A stretch of DNA of 64,000 bases from Acidobacteriota bacterium (lineage in GTDB: Bacteria; Acidobacteriota; Thermoanaerobaculia; Multivoradales; JBCCEF01): assembly GCA_039028635.1 (NCBI GenBank), contig JBCCHV010000018.1, forward strand, positions 1 through 64,000, written 5' to 3'. Made by a program: the position numbers and the translations under genes. Within the stretch, counting starts at the first letter, position 1, and every line of letters begins with the position of its first letter. The notes under the pieces were generated by a model. The model saw only the letters and a program-made list of their open reading frames with translations, did no database searches and was not told where the DNA came from. Shown here in pieces: positions 1-7,564 of this stretch.

Positions 1-118
1 ATCGGCAACCTGCGACCGAGCCCAGAAGGGCTCGGCGGCGGCTCAGCCGCCGCGACGGGAGAGGAGGCCCAAGAACCGCGCTTCTTGGGCCGGAGAGGGG
101 CGCGTAGCCCCTCTCGGA
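1..118. repeat. Intergenic array of perfect hairpins (REP/BIME-like)
   Basis: Four perfect inverted repeats lie head to tail with almost no spacer. They are an 8 bp stem with loop AGAA (16-35), an 8 bp GC-rich stem with loop TCA (35-53), a 10 bp stem GGCCCAAGAA/TTCTTGGGCC with a 6 nt loop (66-91), and a 9 bp stem GAGAGGGGC/GCCCCTCTC with a 5 nt loop (93-115). No plausible ORF occupies the stretch. A second array of similar design lies at 6908-7023, which suggests a dispersed intergenic element. Whether it acts as terminator, mRNA stabiliser or nucleoid-protein site cannot be told from sequence. Confidence 0.6.
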
Positions 119-139
119 ACAAACAGCTAGCAGCGTTGG

Positions 140-168
140 AAAAGTCGCGAAGCGGACTTTTTCAGCAG
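140..168 (-). terminator. Putative intrinsic terminator after the SLC13 permease gene
   Basis: Just past the permease stop, read on the minus strand, is a stem AAAAGTC/GACTTTT around an 8 nt CGCTTCGC-type loop, ending in T residues. It sits immediately beside the hairpin array. The stem is short and A/T-rich, so termination strength is uncertain. Coordinates are accurate to a few bases. Confidence 0.45.
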
Positions 169-172
169 CCTG

Positions 173-2515
173 CTAGAACGGGAAGAACAGCGGGATCATC
201 GCCGTCATGACGGCGAGCAGGACGATGGTCAGCGGCGTCCCCACCTTGAGGTAGTCCATCGAGCGATAGCCGCCGGCACCCATCACCAGCAGGTTGGCTT
301 TGTGGCTGAAGGGCGTCATGAAGGCGGCCGAGGCGGCCAGGCTGGCTCCCATCATGAAGGGGTAGGGGCTGACCCCCATGCCCTCGGCGGTTTGCAGCAC
401 CACCGGCGTCAGCAGCACCACCGCCGGGGCGCCGTCGAGGCCCTGGCTGAGTATGCTCGACAGCACCACCAGGGCACCGAGGACGGCGTAAGGGCCCCAG
501 GGGCCGGCGAGCTCGCCGACCTGATCGGCGATCAGCTGGGCGGCGCCGGTGCGCTCCATGGCGACCCCCACCGGCAGCACCGCAGCGACCAGGAAGATGG
601 CGCGCCATTCGATCGCCCGGTAGGCCTCTTCCATGGTGACGGCGCCGAGCAGAACCACCACCGTGGCGGCGGTGAAGGCGGCGACGTGAATCGGCTGGAA
701 ACCGGCCATCACCATGGCGACCATCAGCAGCAGTCCGCCGAGGGCGAAGGGCGCCTTGCGGGTGCGGCGCGGCACTTCGTGGCGCGCCGAGAGGACAACG
801 AAGTCGGACTCCGCCGCGAGCTGACCGATCTTCTCCCGCGGGCCCTGCAGCAGCAGGGCGTCACCGACCTCGAGGGCGAGGCGCGCCAGGCGATGATGCA
901 CCGGCTCGCCGCGGCGCCACAGGGCCAGCACCTGAAGGCCATAGCGGTCGCGGAAGCGCAAATCGCCGAGGGACTGACCGATGGCCGCCGAGCGCGGCGC
1001 CACGGAGGCTTCGACGACGGCCACCTCGTCGGACTCGAAAACCGCCGGTTCGGCCGAGCCGACGCCCTCTTCGAGCTCGACATCGCCGAGCTCGACCAGG
1101 CTGACGATGCGCGATGGCTTGCCGGTGAGGAGCAGCCGATCGCCCGCGCGCAGAACCTCGTCCGGAGAAACGATGAGCAGGATCTCCTCGCCGCGAATGA
1201 TGCCGGCGACGGCCGGTCCCGAGAGCTCGCCGAGGCGGCTGCCGGCGAGGGTCATGCCGGCGAGGGCCGAGCCCTCCGGAATGGCGATCTGGAAGAGCTC
1301 GTCACGCATCGGCGAGAGCGCCTTGAAACCGAGGGCGAGGACTTCGAGATCGCGGCTCTCGGACAGCGCTTCGAGGTCGCGGCGGTGGCCGAGGGCGAGG
1401 AGGTGGTCGCCGGCTGCGAGAACTTCCGAGCCGACCTGGCGCAGGAGTAGCTCGTCACCACGCTCGATGGCCAGTACGACGAGGCCGCAGCGCTTGCGGA
1501 AATCGAGCTCACGGAGCGTCTTGCCGACGAAGCTCGAGCCCGCCGACAGGGCCAGTTGGGCGCCGCCGATGCCGCCGCGAGGCAGCGGGATGTCGGCCGT
1601 CGTCGCTTTGCTCACGCGCAGGTTCTTGAGCCGCAGCATCTCTTCCAGGTCGGCGATGCGGCCCTGGATGAAGAGTGAATCGCCGCCGCGCAGCAGGGTG
1701 TCGGCGGCGGGCGCCGGCCGACGCTTGCCGCGCCGTTCGATGGCCACCACCTGAGTGCCCAGGGCGGTGCCGAGCTTGGCTTCGCCGAGGGTCAGGCCGT
1801 TGAGCGGCGAGCTTTCGGGGATGCGGAGGGTGAAGAGCTCTTGGTCGAGCTGGTAGACCTGGGCCAGGTCGCCGGCCTCCGAGAGGGCCGGGCCATGGGT
1901 CTCGCGAGTCGGCAGGAGCCGCCGGCCGAGGGTGGTCATGAAGAGCACGCCGATTGCCAGAATGGCGAGGCCGATGGGGGTGAAGTCGAAGAGCTCGAAG
2001 GGCTCGAGGCCGCGCTCGCGCAGCATTTCCGCGGCCAGGATGTTGGGCGGCGTGCCCACCAGGGTGGTGGTGCCGCCGAGAATGGCACCGAAGGCCAGGG
2101 GCATGAACAGCCGCGACGGCGGGATCTTGGCTTGCCGCGCCAGGGCGGCCACCGCCGGCATCAAGACGGCGGTGGCGGCGATGTTGTTCATGAAGGCCGA
2201 GAGCACGCCGGCGATCAGCATCAAGGTGATGATCAGGGGCACTTCGCGGTTGCCGACCCAGCGGTGCAGGCGCGAGCCCACCATGTCGGCGAGACCGGTG
2301 TGGAGGAGGGCGGCGCTGACGATGAAGATCGACAGCATGGTGATCACCGCCGAGGAGGCGAAGCCGGTGAAGGCCTCGTCGGCAGTGAGGTAGCCGGTGA
2401 GGGTGAGGATCACCAGGCCGGCGAAGGCGGTCAGGTCGACGGGCAGCTTCTCGGTGAGAAACAGGTAGACCATGCCGGCCAGCAGGGCTAGCAGGAAACC
2501 GATCTCGATGGTCAT
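173..2515 (-). CDS. SLC13-family permease with central RCK_C (TrkA-C) domains
   Basis: Predicted inner-membrane transporter of about 780 aa in the SLC13/DASS (divalent anion:Na+ symporter) superfamily. The N-terminal membrane half carries NNIAATAVLMP and VGTPPN, typical of the first re-entrant region. The C-terminal half ends in a MTPFSHKANLLVMGAGGY segment, matching the second. Between them lie four repeats of about 70-80 residues ending in GD-LLL(T/Q/A)G, the pattern of RCK_C ligand-binding domains, as in the large bacterial members of this family. The second Asn-rich transport motif is degenerate (LSQGLDGAPAVV). The start is placed at the internal ATG (MTIEIGF) rather than seven codons upstream, because GGGAGGGAG lies four bases before it. 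The ATP-grasp gene is 129 bp upstream on the same strand. The substrate (sulfate, dicarboxylate or another anion) cannot be deduced. Probably not part of the biosynthetic cluster. Confidence 0.88.
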   Translation of the reverse strand: MTIEIGFLLALLAGMVYLFLTEKLPVDLTAFAGLVILTLTGYLTADEAFTGFASSAVITMLSIFIVSAALLHTGLADMVGSRLHRWVGNREVPLIITLMLIAGVLSAFMNNIAATAVLMPAVAALARQAKIPPSRLFMPLAFGAILGGTTTLVGTPPNILAAEMLRERGLEPFELFDFTPIGLAILAIGVLFMTTLGRRLLPTRETHGPALSEAGDLAQVYQLDQELFTLRIPESSPLNGLTLGEAKLGTALGTQVVAIERRGKRRPAPAADTLLRGGDSLFIQGRIADLEEMLRLKNLRVSKATTADIPLPRGGIGGAQLALSAGSSFVGKTLRELDFRKRCGLVVLAIERGDELLLRQVGSEVLAAGDHLLALGHRRDLEALSESRDLEVLALGFKALSPMRDELFQIAIPEGSALAGMTLAGSRLGELSGPAVAGIIRGEEILLIVSPDEVLRAGDRLLLTGKPSRIVSLVELGDVELEEGVGSAEPAVFESDEVAVVEASVAPRSAAIGQSLGDLRFRDRYGLQVLALWRRGEPVHHRLARLALEVGDALLLQGPREKIGQLAAESDFVVLSARHEVPRRTRKAPFALGGLLLMVAMVMAGFQPIHVAAFTAATVVVLLGAVTMEEAYRAIEWRAIFLVAAVLPVGVAMERTGAAQLIADQVGELAGPWGPYAVLGALVVLSSILSQGLDGAPAVVLLTPVVLQTAEGMGVSPYPFMMGASLAASAAFMTPFSHKANLLVMGAGGYRSMDYLKVGTPLTIVLLAVMTAMIPLFFPF

Positions 2516-2644
2516 CGCGCTCCCTCCCAGGGGCACCTCTGGCCGGCCGGAGGCCCGCTTCGGCGATTCAGCGAGGAGCCGACCCTTCTCTCAGGCACAG
2601 CTCTTCCAGGCGCAGCAGAAGAGCGCAGTCCCGAAGGCCAGTCC

Positions 2645-3868
2645 TTAATGGGCGTGGACCCTCACCTTGCGACCGACGATGTCGAAGATGCGGCGCAGCT
2701 CGTCGTAGTCCGGGTGGCGCATGCGCACCCAGGCGTTCGCCATGTAGCCCGCCTCCACCGGCTGGGTCGGGCTGCCCGGCGGCGGCAGGTGGGCGTCGAT
2801 CACCCACTGGCCGAAGGCGTTCTGCATTTCGTCGATGCCCTCGTAGCCGGCGATGCGGCCGTCGCCGCTCGGGCGCAGGGCGATCATGCCGGCGGAGAAG
2901 CGGCGCGACGCATCCTCTCCGCGGCGCCCATGAACCAGAGTCATGGCCCATTCACGATAGACGTCGATGTCGTTGGCAGCGGAGTAGACGTCCCACACGC
3001 CGACCCCCGGTGGCCGGCAGCCGATCTCCGAGAATTTCAGGCCCTTGGGGCCGAAGAACCACTCCATGTGGGTGGCGGAGGTGCCGATGCCGAGGATCTC
3101 GATGACCTTGCGGCCGAGGTGACGGACCTCTTGGTAGCTCTCCGCCTCGAGGCGGTTGGTGGTCACCAGGTAGGGATTGACCTCGCGGCTGCGCATGGCG
3201 TCGAGGACCCGCGGGTAGTAGTGGGAGATGAACTCGTGAAGCGGCTCGCCGCGCACCGAAAGGGTGTCCCAGAAGCCCTCGTGGCCCTCGATGAACTCCT
3301 CGATGGCGACGGAGCCGCCGTGGGCCAGGCGGTGCTCGGCAATCGCCCGCTCGAGGCCGCGGTCGTCGTCGACCCTTATGGTGCCGGCGGCGCCGGCGCC
3401 GCTGCGCGGCTTGAAGATCAGCGGATAACCGACGCGCTCGGCGAAGGCGCGGGCCTCCGGCGGCGATTCGGCGCCGGTCGACTGAGCGCAGGGAATGCCG
3501 CCCTGGCGCAGCGCTTCCTTCATCGCCGGCTTGTCGCGGCACAGCCAGGCGGTGCGCACCGAGGTGCCGGGAATGCCGCAGGCCTCGCGCACCTTGGCGA
3601 CGGGCAGGATGTGGGCCTCGACGGTGGCCTCCAGCAGGTCGACCCAGGGGCCGCGCTTCTGGATCCGCCGCACCGCCTCGAGCATCGCCCCTTCATCGAC
3701 CACCGAGCGCACTTCTTCGTAGCCGTCGAGCCACGACTTGAGGTCGTCGCTGAGGTAGGCGAGGGGGCGCTCGCCGATGCCGGTGACGCGGGCCCCGACC
3801 TCCTTGAGGGCCTTCACATGCTTTTTCTGGTTGTAGGGAAAGCTTGGTTCAACGAACAGAACGTGCAC
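2645..3868 (-). CDS. ATP-grasp domain protein (carboxylate-amine ligase-like)
   Basis: A 407 aa cytoplasmic protein with an ATP-grasp fold. The N-terminal pre-grasp region begins MHVLFVEPSFPYNQKKH. The central lid carries IFKPRSGAGAAGTI, a glycine-rich ATP-binding loop. IEEFIEGHEGFWDTLSV and the C-terminal HMEWFF...FSEIGCRPPG supply the acidic metal-binding positions typical of the family. Members ligate a carboxylate to an amine or thiol through an acyl-phosphate; the substrate here is unknown. Translation starts at GTG 3868, with GAGGAGGGG a few bases upstream. It lies upstream of the SLC13 gene and the two may be co-transcribed. It is separated from the NRPS cluster by the glycogen genes, so a role in tailoring is possible but unsupported. 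Confidence 0.8.
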   Translation of the reverse strand: MHVLFVEPSFPYNQKKHVKALKEVGARVTGIGERPLAYLSDDLKSWLDGYEEVRSVVDEGAMLEAVRRIQKRGPWVDLLEATVEAHILPVAKVREACGIPGTSVRTAWLCRDKPAMKEALRQGGIPCAQSTGAESPPEARAFAERVGYPLIFKPRSGAGAAGTIRVDDDRGLERAIAEHRLAHGGSVAIEEFIEGHEGFWDTLSVRGEPLHEFISHYYPRVLDAMRSREVNPYLVTTNRLEAESYQEVRHLGRKVIEILGIGTSATHMEWFFGPKGLKFSEIGCRPPGVGVWDVYSAANDIDVYREWAMTLVHGRRGEDASRRFSAGMIALRPSGDGRIAGYEGIDEMQNAFGQWVIDAHLPPPGSPTQPVEAGYMANAWVRMRHPDYDELRRIFDIVGRKVRVHAH

Positions 3869-4088
3869 GGCCCCTCCTCGCTAGGCCGACCCTCCCACCA
3901 GCTCTCCTGGCGGACGGTCGTGGGTTTCTGAAGGCGCAAGGCATCCGTCAGCGTCGACCCATCGCGGCCTCGCTCGAGCTGCTGCGAGGAGTGAAGCGGG
4001 TGGGTAACGCAGCAGATTCTTGGGCATACGGCCTTGCAGCGGAGTGCGGTTGAGAAGGTCGGCTCGAGCTGGTCTTTTGAGTTTCAAG

Positions 4089-4094
4089 ATTATA
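4089..4094 (-). promoter_or_regulatory. Candidate -10 box (TATAAT) for the ATP-grasp gene
   Basis: The minus strand reads a perfect TATAAT in the 249 bp gap (3869-4117) between glgA and the ATP-grasp gene. A TTGAGG lies upstream but 21 bp away, longer than the usual 17, so the -35 is doubtful. It would give a 5' leader of about 215 nt. A 68-codon minus-strand ORF in the gap (3881-4087) looks spurious. I see nothing else in this gap. Confidence 0.3.
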
Positions 4095-4117
4095 GCGATC
4101 CGCGGTGGCCGTCGGCC

Positions 4118-5566
4118 TCAACTCGCGAGGCGACGGTAGAGCTCTTCGTAGAGGGCCCCTTGGCGCTGCCAGGAGAAGTCCTGGGCCATGCCGTTCTGCT
4201 GCAGCCGGCGCCAGCCCGCGCGGTCGCCGTAGGCCTCGAGGGCCTGATTCAGGGCCCAGCGGAAGCCCTGGACGTCGGCGTGCTCGAAGACGAATCCGGT
4301 GCCCTCCCGGCGGCTGCCGTCCCAGGGCTCGACCGTATCCGCCAGGCCGCCGGTGCGACGCACGATCGGAGGGGTGCCGTACTTCAGGCTGTACATCTGG
4401 TTGAGGCCGCAGGGCTCGTAGCGGGACGGCATCAGGAAGATGTCGGCGGCGGCCTCGATGAGATGGGCGAGCTCGTTGCTGTAGGCGCGGATGAAGCAAA
4501 CCTGGCCGGGAAAGCGCTGCTGCAGGCCCTGGAAGAAGCGCTCGACGGAGCGTTCGCCGGTGCCCAGCGCGATCAGCTGGGCGCGGCCCGCCGCCAGGCA
4601 CTCGGGGAGCGCTTCGAAGGTCAGGTCGAAGCCCTTCTGGTGAGTCAGCCGCGAAACCACACCGAGGAGTGGCAGGCCTTGGCGGTAGGGCATGGCGAGC
4701 TGTTCCAGCAGGTGCTGCTTGTTGCTCTCCTTGGGGTCGAGATCGTCGGCACCGTAAGGGTGGGGCAGGTGAGGATCCCCCGCCGGATCCCAGTCGCCGT
4801 AGTCGACCCCGTTGACGATGCCCACCAGCCGGTCCGAGCGCGCCCGCAGCAGGCGGTCGAGGCCGAAGCCGTAGCGCTCCGTCTGGATCTCCCGCGCGTG
4901 GGTGCGGCTGACCGTGGAGAGGCCGTCGGCGTAGAGGATGCCGGTCTTGAGGAAGCCGATCTGATCCGCTGCCAGGTCCTCCTGGTGGAGCAGCCGCGCA
5001 TGGTCGCCGAGACCGAGGTCCGGCAGGATGGAGCCCGGGAAGATGCCCTGGTAGGCGATGTTGTGGATGGTGAGCAGCGTTTTGGTGTCGGCGAACAGGC
5101 GATCCCAGCCGTAGAGGCTGCGCAGGTAGAGGGGCAGCAGGCCGGTGTGCCAGTCGTTGGCGTGCACCACCTCCGGCGCCCACCCCATGCGCTGACAGCT
5201 CTCCAGCACGGCGCGACTGAACAGGATGAAACGGTGGTGCTCGTCGGGGTCGTTGCCGTACAGGCTCGAGCGATGGAAGAGCGCCGGGCAGTCGATCAAA
5301 TAGACCCACAGGGACGAGTCCGGGAGCGGCGTGGTGGCGACCGAAAAGTGGTAGCGCTGGCGGCCGATGTCGAGGGGAATGCGCTGCAGGAACTCGACCG
5401 CGTGGAGCGGCGCCTCGCCGAGGTCGATGCGCGAGTAGAAGGGCAGGAAGGTGCGGACGTCGTGGCCGCGCCGGCTGAGATCCCGCGACAGGGCCGCGAC
5501 GACATCCGCCAGGCCGCCGGTCTTGGCGAAAGGGGCGACCTCGGAGGCGGCGAGGCAGATCTTCAC
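4118..5566 (-). CDS. glgA: Glycogen synthase (ADP-glucose, GT5 family)
   Basis: Transfers glucose from ADP-glucose to the non-reducing end of alpha-1,4-glucan in the cytoplasm. The 482 aa length matches bacterial GlgA (about 480). The N-terminus shows KTGGLADV (residues about 15-22), which binds ADP-glucose. VHANDWHTGLLPLYL follows in the first Rossmann domain, and VSRLTHQKGFDL opens the second. SRYEPCGLNQMYSLKYGTPP (about 382-401) carries the conserved catalytic Glu region, followed by RRTGGLADTV. Translation starts at GTG. glgC ends 9 bp upstream, so glgC-glgA form an operon that makes and then polymerises ADP-glucose. No branching enzyme, debranching enzyme or phosphorylase is in the window. 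Unrelated to the peptide cluster as far as the sequence shows. Confidence 0.95.
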   Translation of the reverse strand: MKICLAASEVAPFAKTGGLADVVAALSRDLSRRGHDVRTFLPFYSRIDLGEAPLHAVEFLQRIPLDIGRQRYHFSVATTPLPDSSLWVYLIDCPALFHRSSLYGNDPDEHHRFILFSRAVLESCQRMGWAPEVVHANDWHTGLLPLYLRSLYGWDRLFADTKTLLTIHNIAYQGIFPGSILPDLGLGDHARLLHQEDLAADQIGFLKTGILYADGLSTVSRTHAREIQTERYGFGLDRLLRARSDRLVGIVNGVDYGDWDPAGDPHLPHPYGADDLDPKESNKQHLLEQLAMPYRQGLPLLGVVSRLTHQKGFDLTFEALPECLAAGRAQLIALGTGERSVERFFQGLQQRFPGQVCFIRAYSNELAHLIEAAADIFLMPSRYEPCGLNQMYSLKYGTPPIVRRTGGLADTVEPWDGSRREGTGFVFEHADVQGFRWALNQALEAYGDRAGWRRLQQNGMAQDFSWQRQGALYEELYRRLAS

Positions 5567-5575
5567 GGGCGTTGC

Positions 5576-6841
5576 CTAGACGGTCGTCCCGGGGGCGATG
5601 GTGGCGCCGCGGTGGACCACGATGACGCCGTCGCGAATCGAGTAGCCGTCGCCGTCGGCGTGGTCCACGCCGGCCTCGTTGATCAGCCGGCAGTCGTCGC
5701 CGATGCGGCTGTCGAGATCGACGATGGCGCCGCGGATGTGGCAGTCGCGACCGATGCCGAGGGGCACCGTCGCCTCCTTGCGATGCTCGTAGGCGGTGGC
5801 TCCCATCACCACGCTACTTTCGATCACAGAGCCGGCCCGGATCAGCGAACGGATGCCGATGATCGAGCGCGCCACCCGGCTGCCGGCGATGATGCCGCCG
5901 TCGGCGAGGATCGACTGGCTGACCTGGCAGTCGCTCAGCTTGCAGCCGGGAAGAAAACGCGGGTGGGTGTAGATCGGTCGGTCCGGGCTGTAGAGGTTGA
6001 GCTCCGGCATCGGCAGGGTGAGCTCGACGTTGGCTTCGTGGAAGCTGCCGATGGTGCCGATGTCGCGCCAGTAGCCGTTGTGGAGAAAGCCGAAGCCGCG
6101 GTGGCTGTCGAGGGCCGCGGGGATGACCTCGCGGCCGAAGTCGTCGTCCTGATTGCCGTCGAGGAGCTCGGCCAGGGCTGCGCTGCGGAAGATGTAGATG
6201 CCCATGCTGGCGAGCAGCATGCCGGGCTCGGCGTCGAGACCCAGGCTGTCGACGGTGGCCCGGTCGAGGGTGAAGCGAGCGATGGTCTCGGGGTCCTGCG
6301 GCTTCTCGACGAACTCGACGATGCGGCCGCTGCGGTCGAGGCGCATCACGCCAAGGCCGTGGGCCTCCTCGGCGGTCACCGGCTTGACGGCGACGGAGAA
6401 GTCGGCGTCGCGCTCGCGGTGGCTGGTGACGAAGCCGGCGACGTCCATCAGATAGAGCTGGTCGCCGGACAGAATCAGAATGTCCTGCGGCCGCGGCTTG
6501 CCGCTCTGCAGCCGGCGCATGTTCTGGCGCACGGCGTCGGCGGTGCCTTGGTACCAATCCCGGTTGTCGAGGCTCTGCTCGGCCGCCAGGATGTGCACGA
6601 AGCCCTGGCTGAAGGCGTCGAAGCGGTAGGTCTGGGCGATGTGGCGGTGCAGGCTGGCGGTGTTGAACTGGGTCATCACATAGACCCGATCGATGCCGGC
6701 GTGCAGACTGTTGCTGATCGGAATGTCGATCAGCCGGAACTTGCCCCCGATGGGGACCGCCGGCTTGGCGCGGTCGCGGGTCAGCGGCCAGAGACGGGTG
6801 CCCTGCCCACCGCCCAGGATCGCGGTGACGACCCCTTTCAT
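5576..6841 (-). CDS. glgC: Glucose-1-phosphate adenylyltransferase (ADP-glucose pyrophosphorylase)
   Basis: Makes ADP-glucose from ATP and glucose-1-phosphate, the committed step of bacterial glycogen synthesis. The 421 aa protein starts MKGVVTAILGGGQGTRLWPL, the nucleotide-binding signature, followed by RAKPAVPIGGKFRLIDIPIS and, further on, DWYQGTADAVRQN. The C-terminal third is a left-handed beta-helix of hexapeptide repeats (GIGRDCHIRGAIVDLDSRIG and similar), normal for GlgC. The start at 6841 was chosen over an upstream in-frame ATG at 6943 because homology begins here and GGGAG lies five bases before it; the extra 34 residues are low-complexity. glgA follows after 9 bp. Confidence 0.95.
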   Translation of the reverse strand: MKGVVTAILGGGQGTRLWPLTRDRAKPAVPIGGKFRLIDIPISNSLHAGIDRVYVMTQFNTASLHRHIAQTYRFDAFSQGFVHILAAEQSLDNRDWYQGTADAVRQNMRRLQSGKPRPQDILILSGDQLYLMDVAGFVTSHRERDADFSVAVKPVTAEEAHGLGVMRLDRSGRIVEFVEKPQDPETIARFTLDRATVDSLGLDAEPGMLLASMGIYIFRSAALAELLDGNQDDDFGREVIPAALDSHRGFGFLHNGYWRDIGTIGSFHEANVELTLPMPELNLYSPDRPIYTHPRFLPGCKLSDCQVSQSILADGGIIAGSRVARSIIGIRSLIRAGSVIESSVVMGATAYEHRKEATVPLGIGRDCHIRGAIVDLDSRIGDDCRLINEAGVDHADGDGYSIRDGVIVVHRGATIAPGTTV

Positions 6842-6907
6842 TGTGCTCCCATAGGGGAGCGATCCTACCGGGAACGCAGCCCCGGTGCTACCGCGATTGT
6901 CGTTTTC

Positions 6908-7023
6908 AGGGGGGCTAAAGGCGCCCCCCTCAGGCGCACGCACATGTCGTGCGCCTTCACCCCCTTCCTCGGCGGCTTGCGCCGCCGCCTCGGGCTTTCG
7001 CCCTCGGAGCCCGTGTGTGGGCT
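6908..7023. repeat. Second intergenic hairpin array
   Basis: Within the 226 bp gap between glgC and the small gene at 7068, five inverted repeats follow one another. They are an 8 bp stem AGGGGGGC/GCCCCCCT (6908-6930), a perfect 9 bp stem AGGCGCACG/CGTGCGCCT with a 7 nt loop (6932-6956), a 7 bp CGGCGGC/GCCGCCG stem (6970-6987), a 4 bp GGGC/GCCC (6992-7003), and AGCCC/GGGCT (7008-7023). The design resembles the array at the left edge. It may terminate minus-strand transcription from the small gene before glgC and marks the left border of the biosynthetic cluster. Confidence 0.55.
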
Positions 7024-7067
7024 AGCGCACGGTTTTCTGCTCCAGGGAGCGGGCGATGGGACAACCG

Positions 7068-7418
7068 CTAATTGACGGTGGAATCCTCGCCGGCCTCCGC
7101 CGGTAGCTTCTCGAGGTAGCCGGTGCCCTTGAAGGTGGCGAGGTCGATGCTGCCGTGGCAGCGCACCCGCACGTAGTCGAGGGTCAGGTCGCCGCACAGG
7201 TGGACGGTGCCCTCGCCGGCCTCGAAGTCGGCCTCGGCGAGGTTGCTGGCCTGATCGTCGAGGCGCACGCCGAGCTCCGTGCCGCCGCGCGTTTCGGTGA
7301 ATTTGAGATGGACGTAGCCGCGATCGATGCAGGCCTTGAAGAGCTCGAGGTTGGGTTCCGGCCGCAGACTCGCTTCGATGCTCTGGCGGTTGGTCAACCG
7401 TTCCACCAAGTCGCTCAT
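7068..7418 (-). CDS. Small conserved-looking protein of unknown function
   Basis: A 116 aa soluble protein with no signal peptide or membrane segment. It starts MSDLVERLTNRQSIEASLRP. After a short helical N-terminus it becomes strand-rich, with alternating hydrophobic and charged residues (VHLKFTET, GTVHLCGDLTLDYVRV, IDLATFKGTGYLEKL), suggesting a small beta-sandwich or barrel. I do not recognise the family. It is not MbtH: it is too long and lacks the conserved Trp and NxExQxS pattern. A good Shine-Dalgarno (GAGGAAG) lies six bases before the ATG. It is divergent from the exporter gene and shares its 146 bp promoter region, which argues for co-regulation with the cluster. Confidence 0.7.
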   Translation of the reverse strand: MSDLVERLTNRQSIEASLRPEPNLELFKACIDRGYVHLKFTETRGGTELGVRLDDQASNLAEADFEAGEGTVHLCGDLTLDYVRVRCHGSIDLATFKGTGYLEKLPAEAGEDSTVN

Positions 7419-7564
7419 GGATCACTTCCTCATTTGTGAAATCTCGATTATGAAATCGAGTTGATGTTGATAGATAAAAATTGTGATAGAAGTATATCAC
7501 TAGGGCCGAAGTTTTGAGCTCTGAGAAGCGGTGAGATGCTTTCGTTGGACGAAAGGGGAAGGCG
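7419..7564. promoter_or_regulatory. Divergent AT-rich promoter region with two palindromes
   Basis: This gap is far more AT-rich than its surroundings and separates the minus-strand small gene from the plus-strand exporter. It holds a perfect inverted repeat CTCGATT-ATGA-AATCGAG at 7443-7460 and a second, GTGATA-gaagta-TATCAC, at 7483-7500. Both have the dyad form of operator sites. No clean -35/-10 pair was convincing on either strand, although TTGATA at 7467-7472 is a possible -35. AAAGGGGAAGG just before 7565 is the exporter's ribosome binding site. I could not fit a good Fur-box consensus. Confidence 0.5.

Noticed and set aside
3881-4087. 68-codon minus-strand ORF between glgA and the ATP-grasp gene
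   Set aside because: It has no ribosome binding site and Arg/Pro/Ala-rich composition, and the candidate -10 box lies immediately at its start.
4034-7075. Plus-strand ORF of 1,013 codons
   Set aside because: It is antisense to glgA and glgC, which have complete family motifs, and its translation is Ala/Gly/Val/Asp-rich with no domain.
7068-7418. MbtH-like protein
   Set aside because: At 116 aa it is too long, and the conserved Trp residues and NxExQxS pattern of MbtH are absent.
7460-7500. Fur box upstream of the exporter
   Set aside because: The best alignment to the 19 bp consensus matched fewer than half the positions, so only the dyads are reported.
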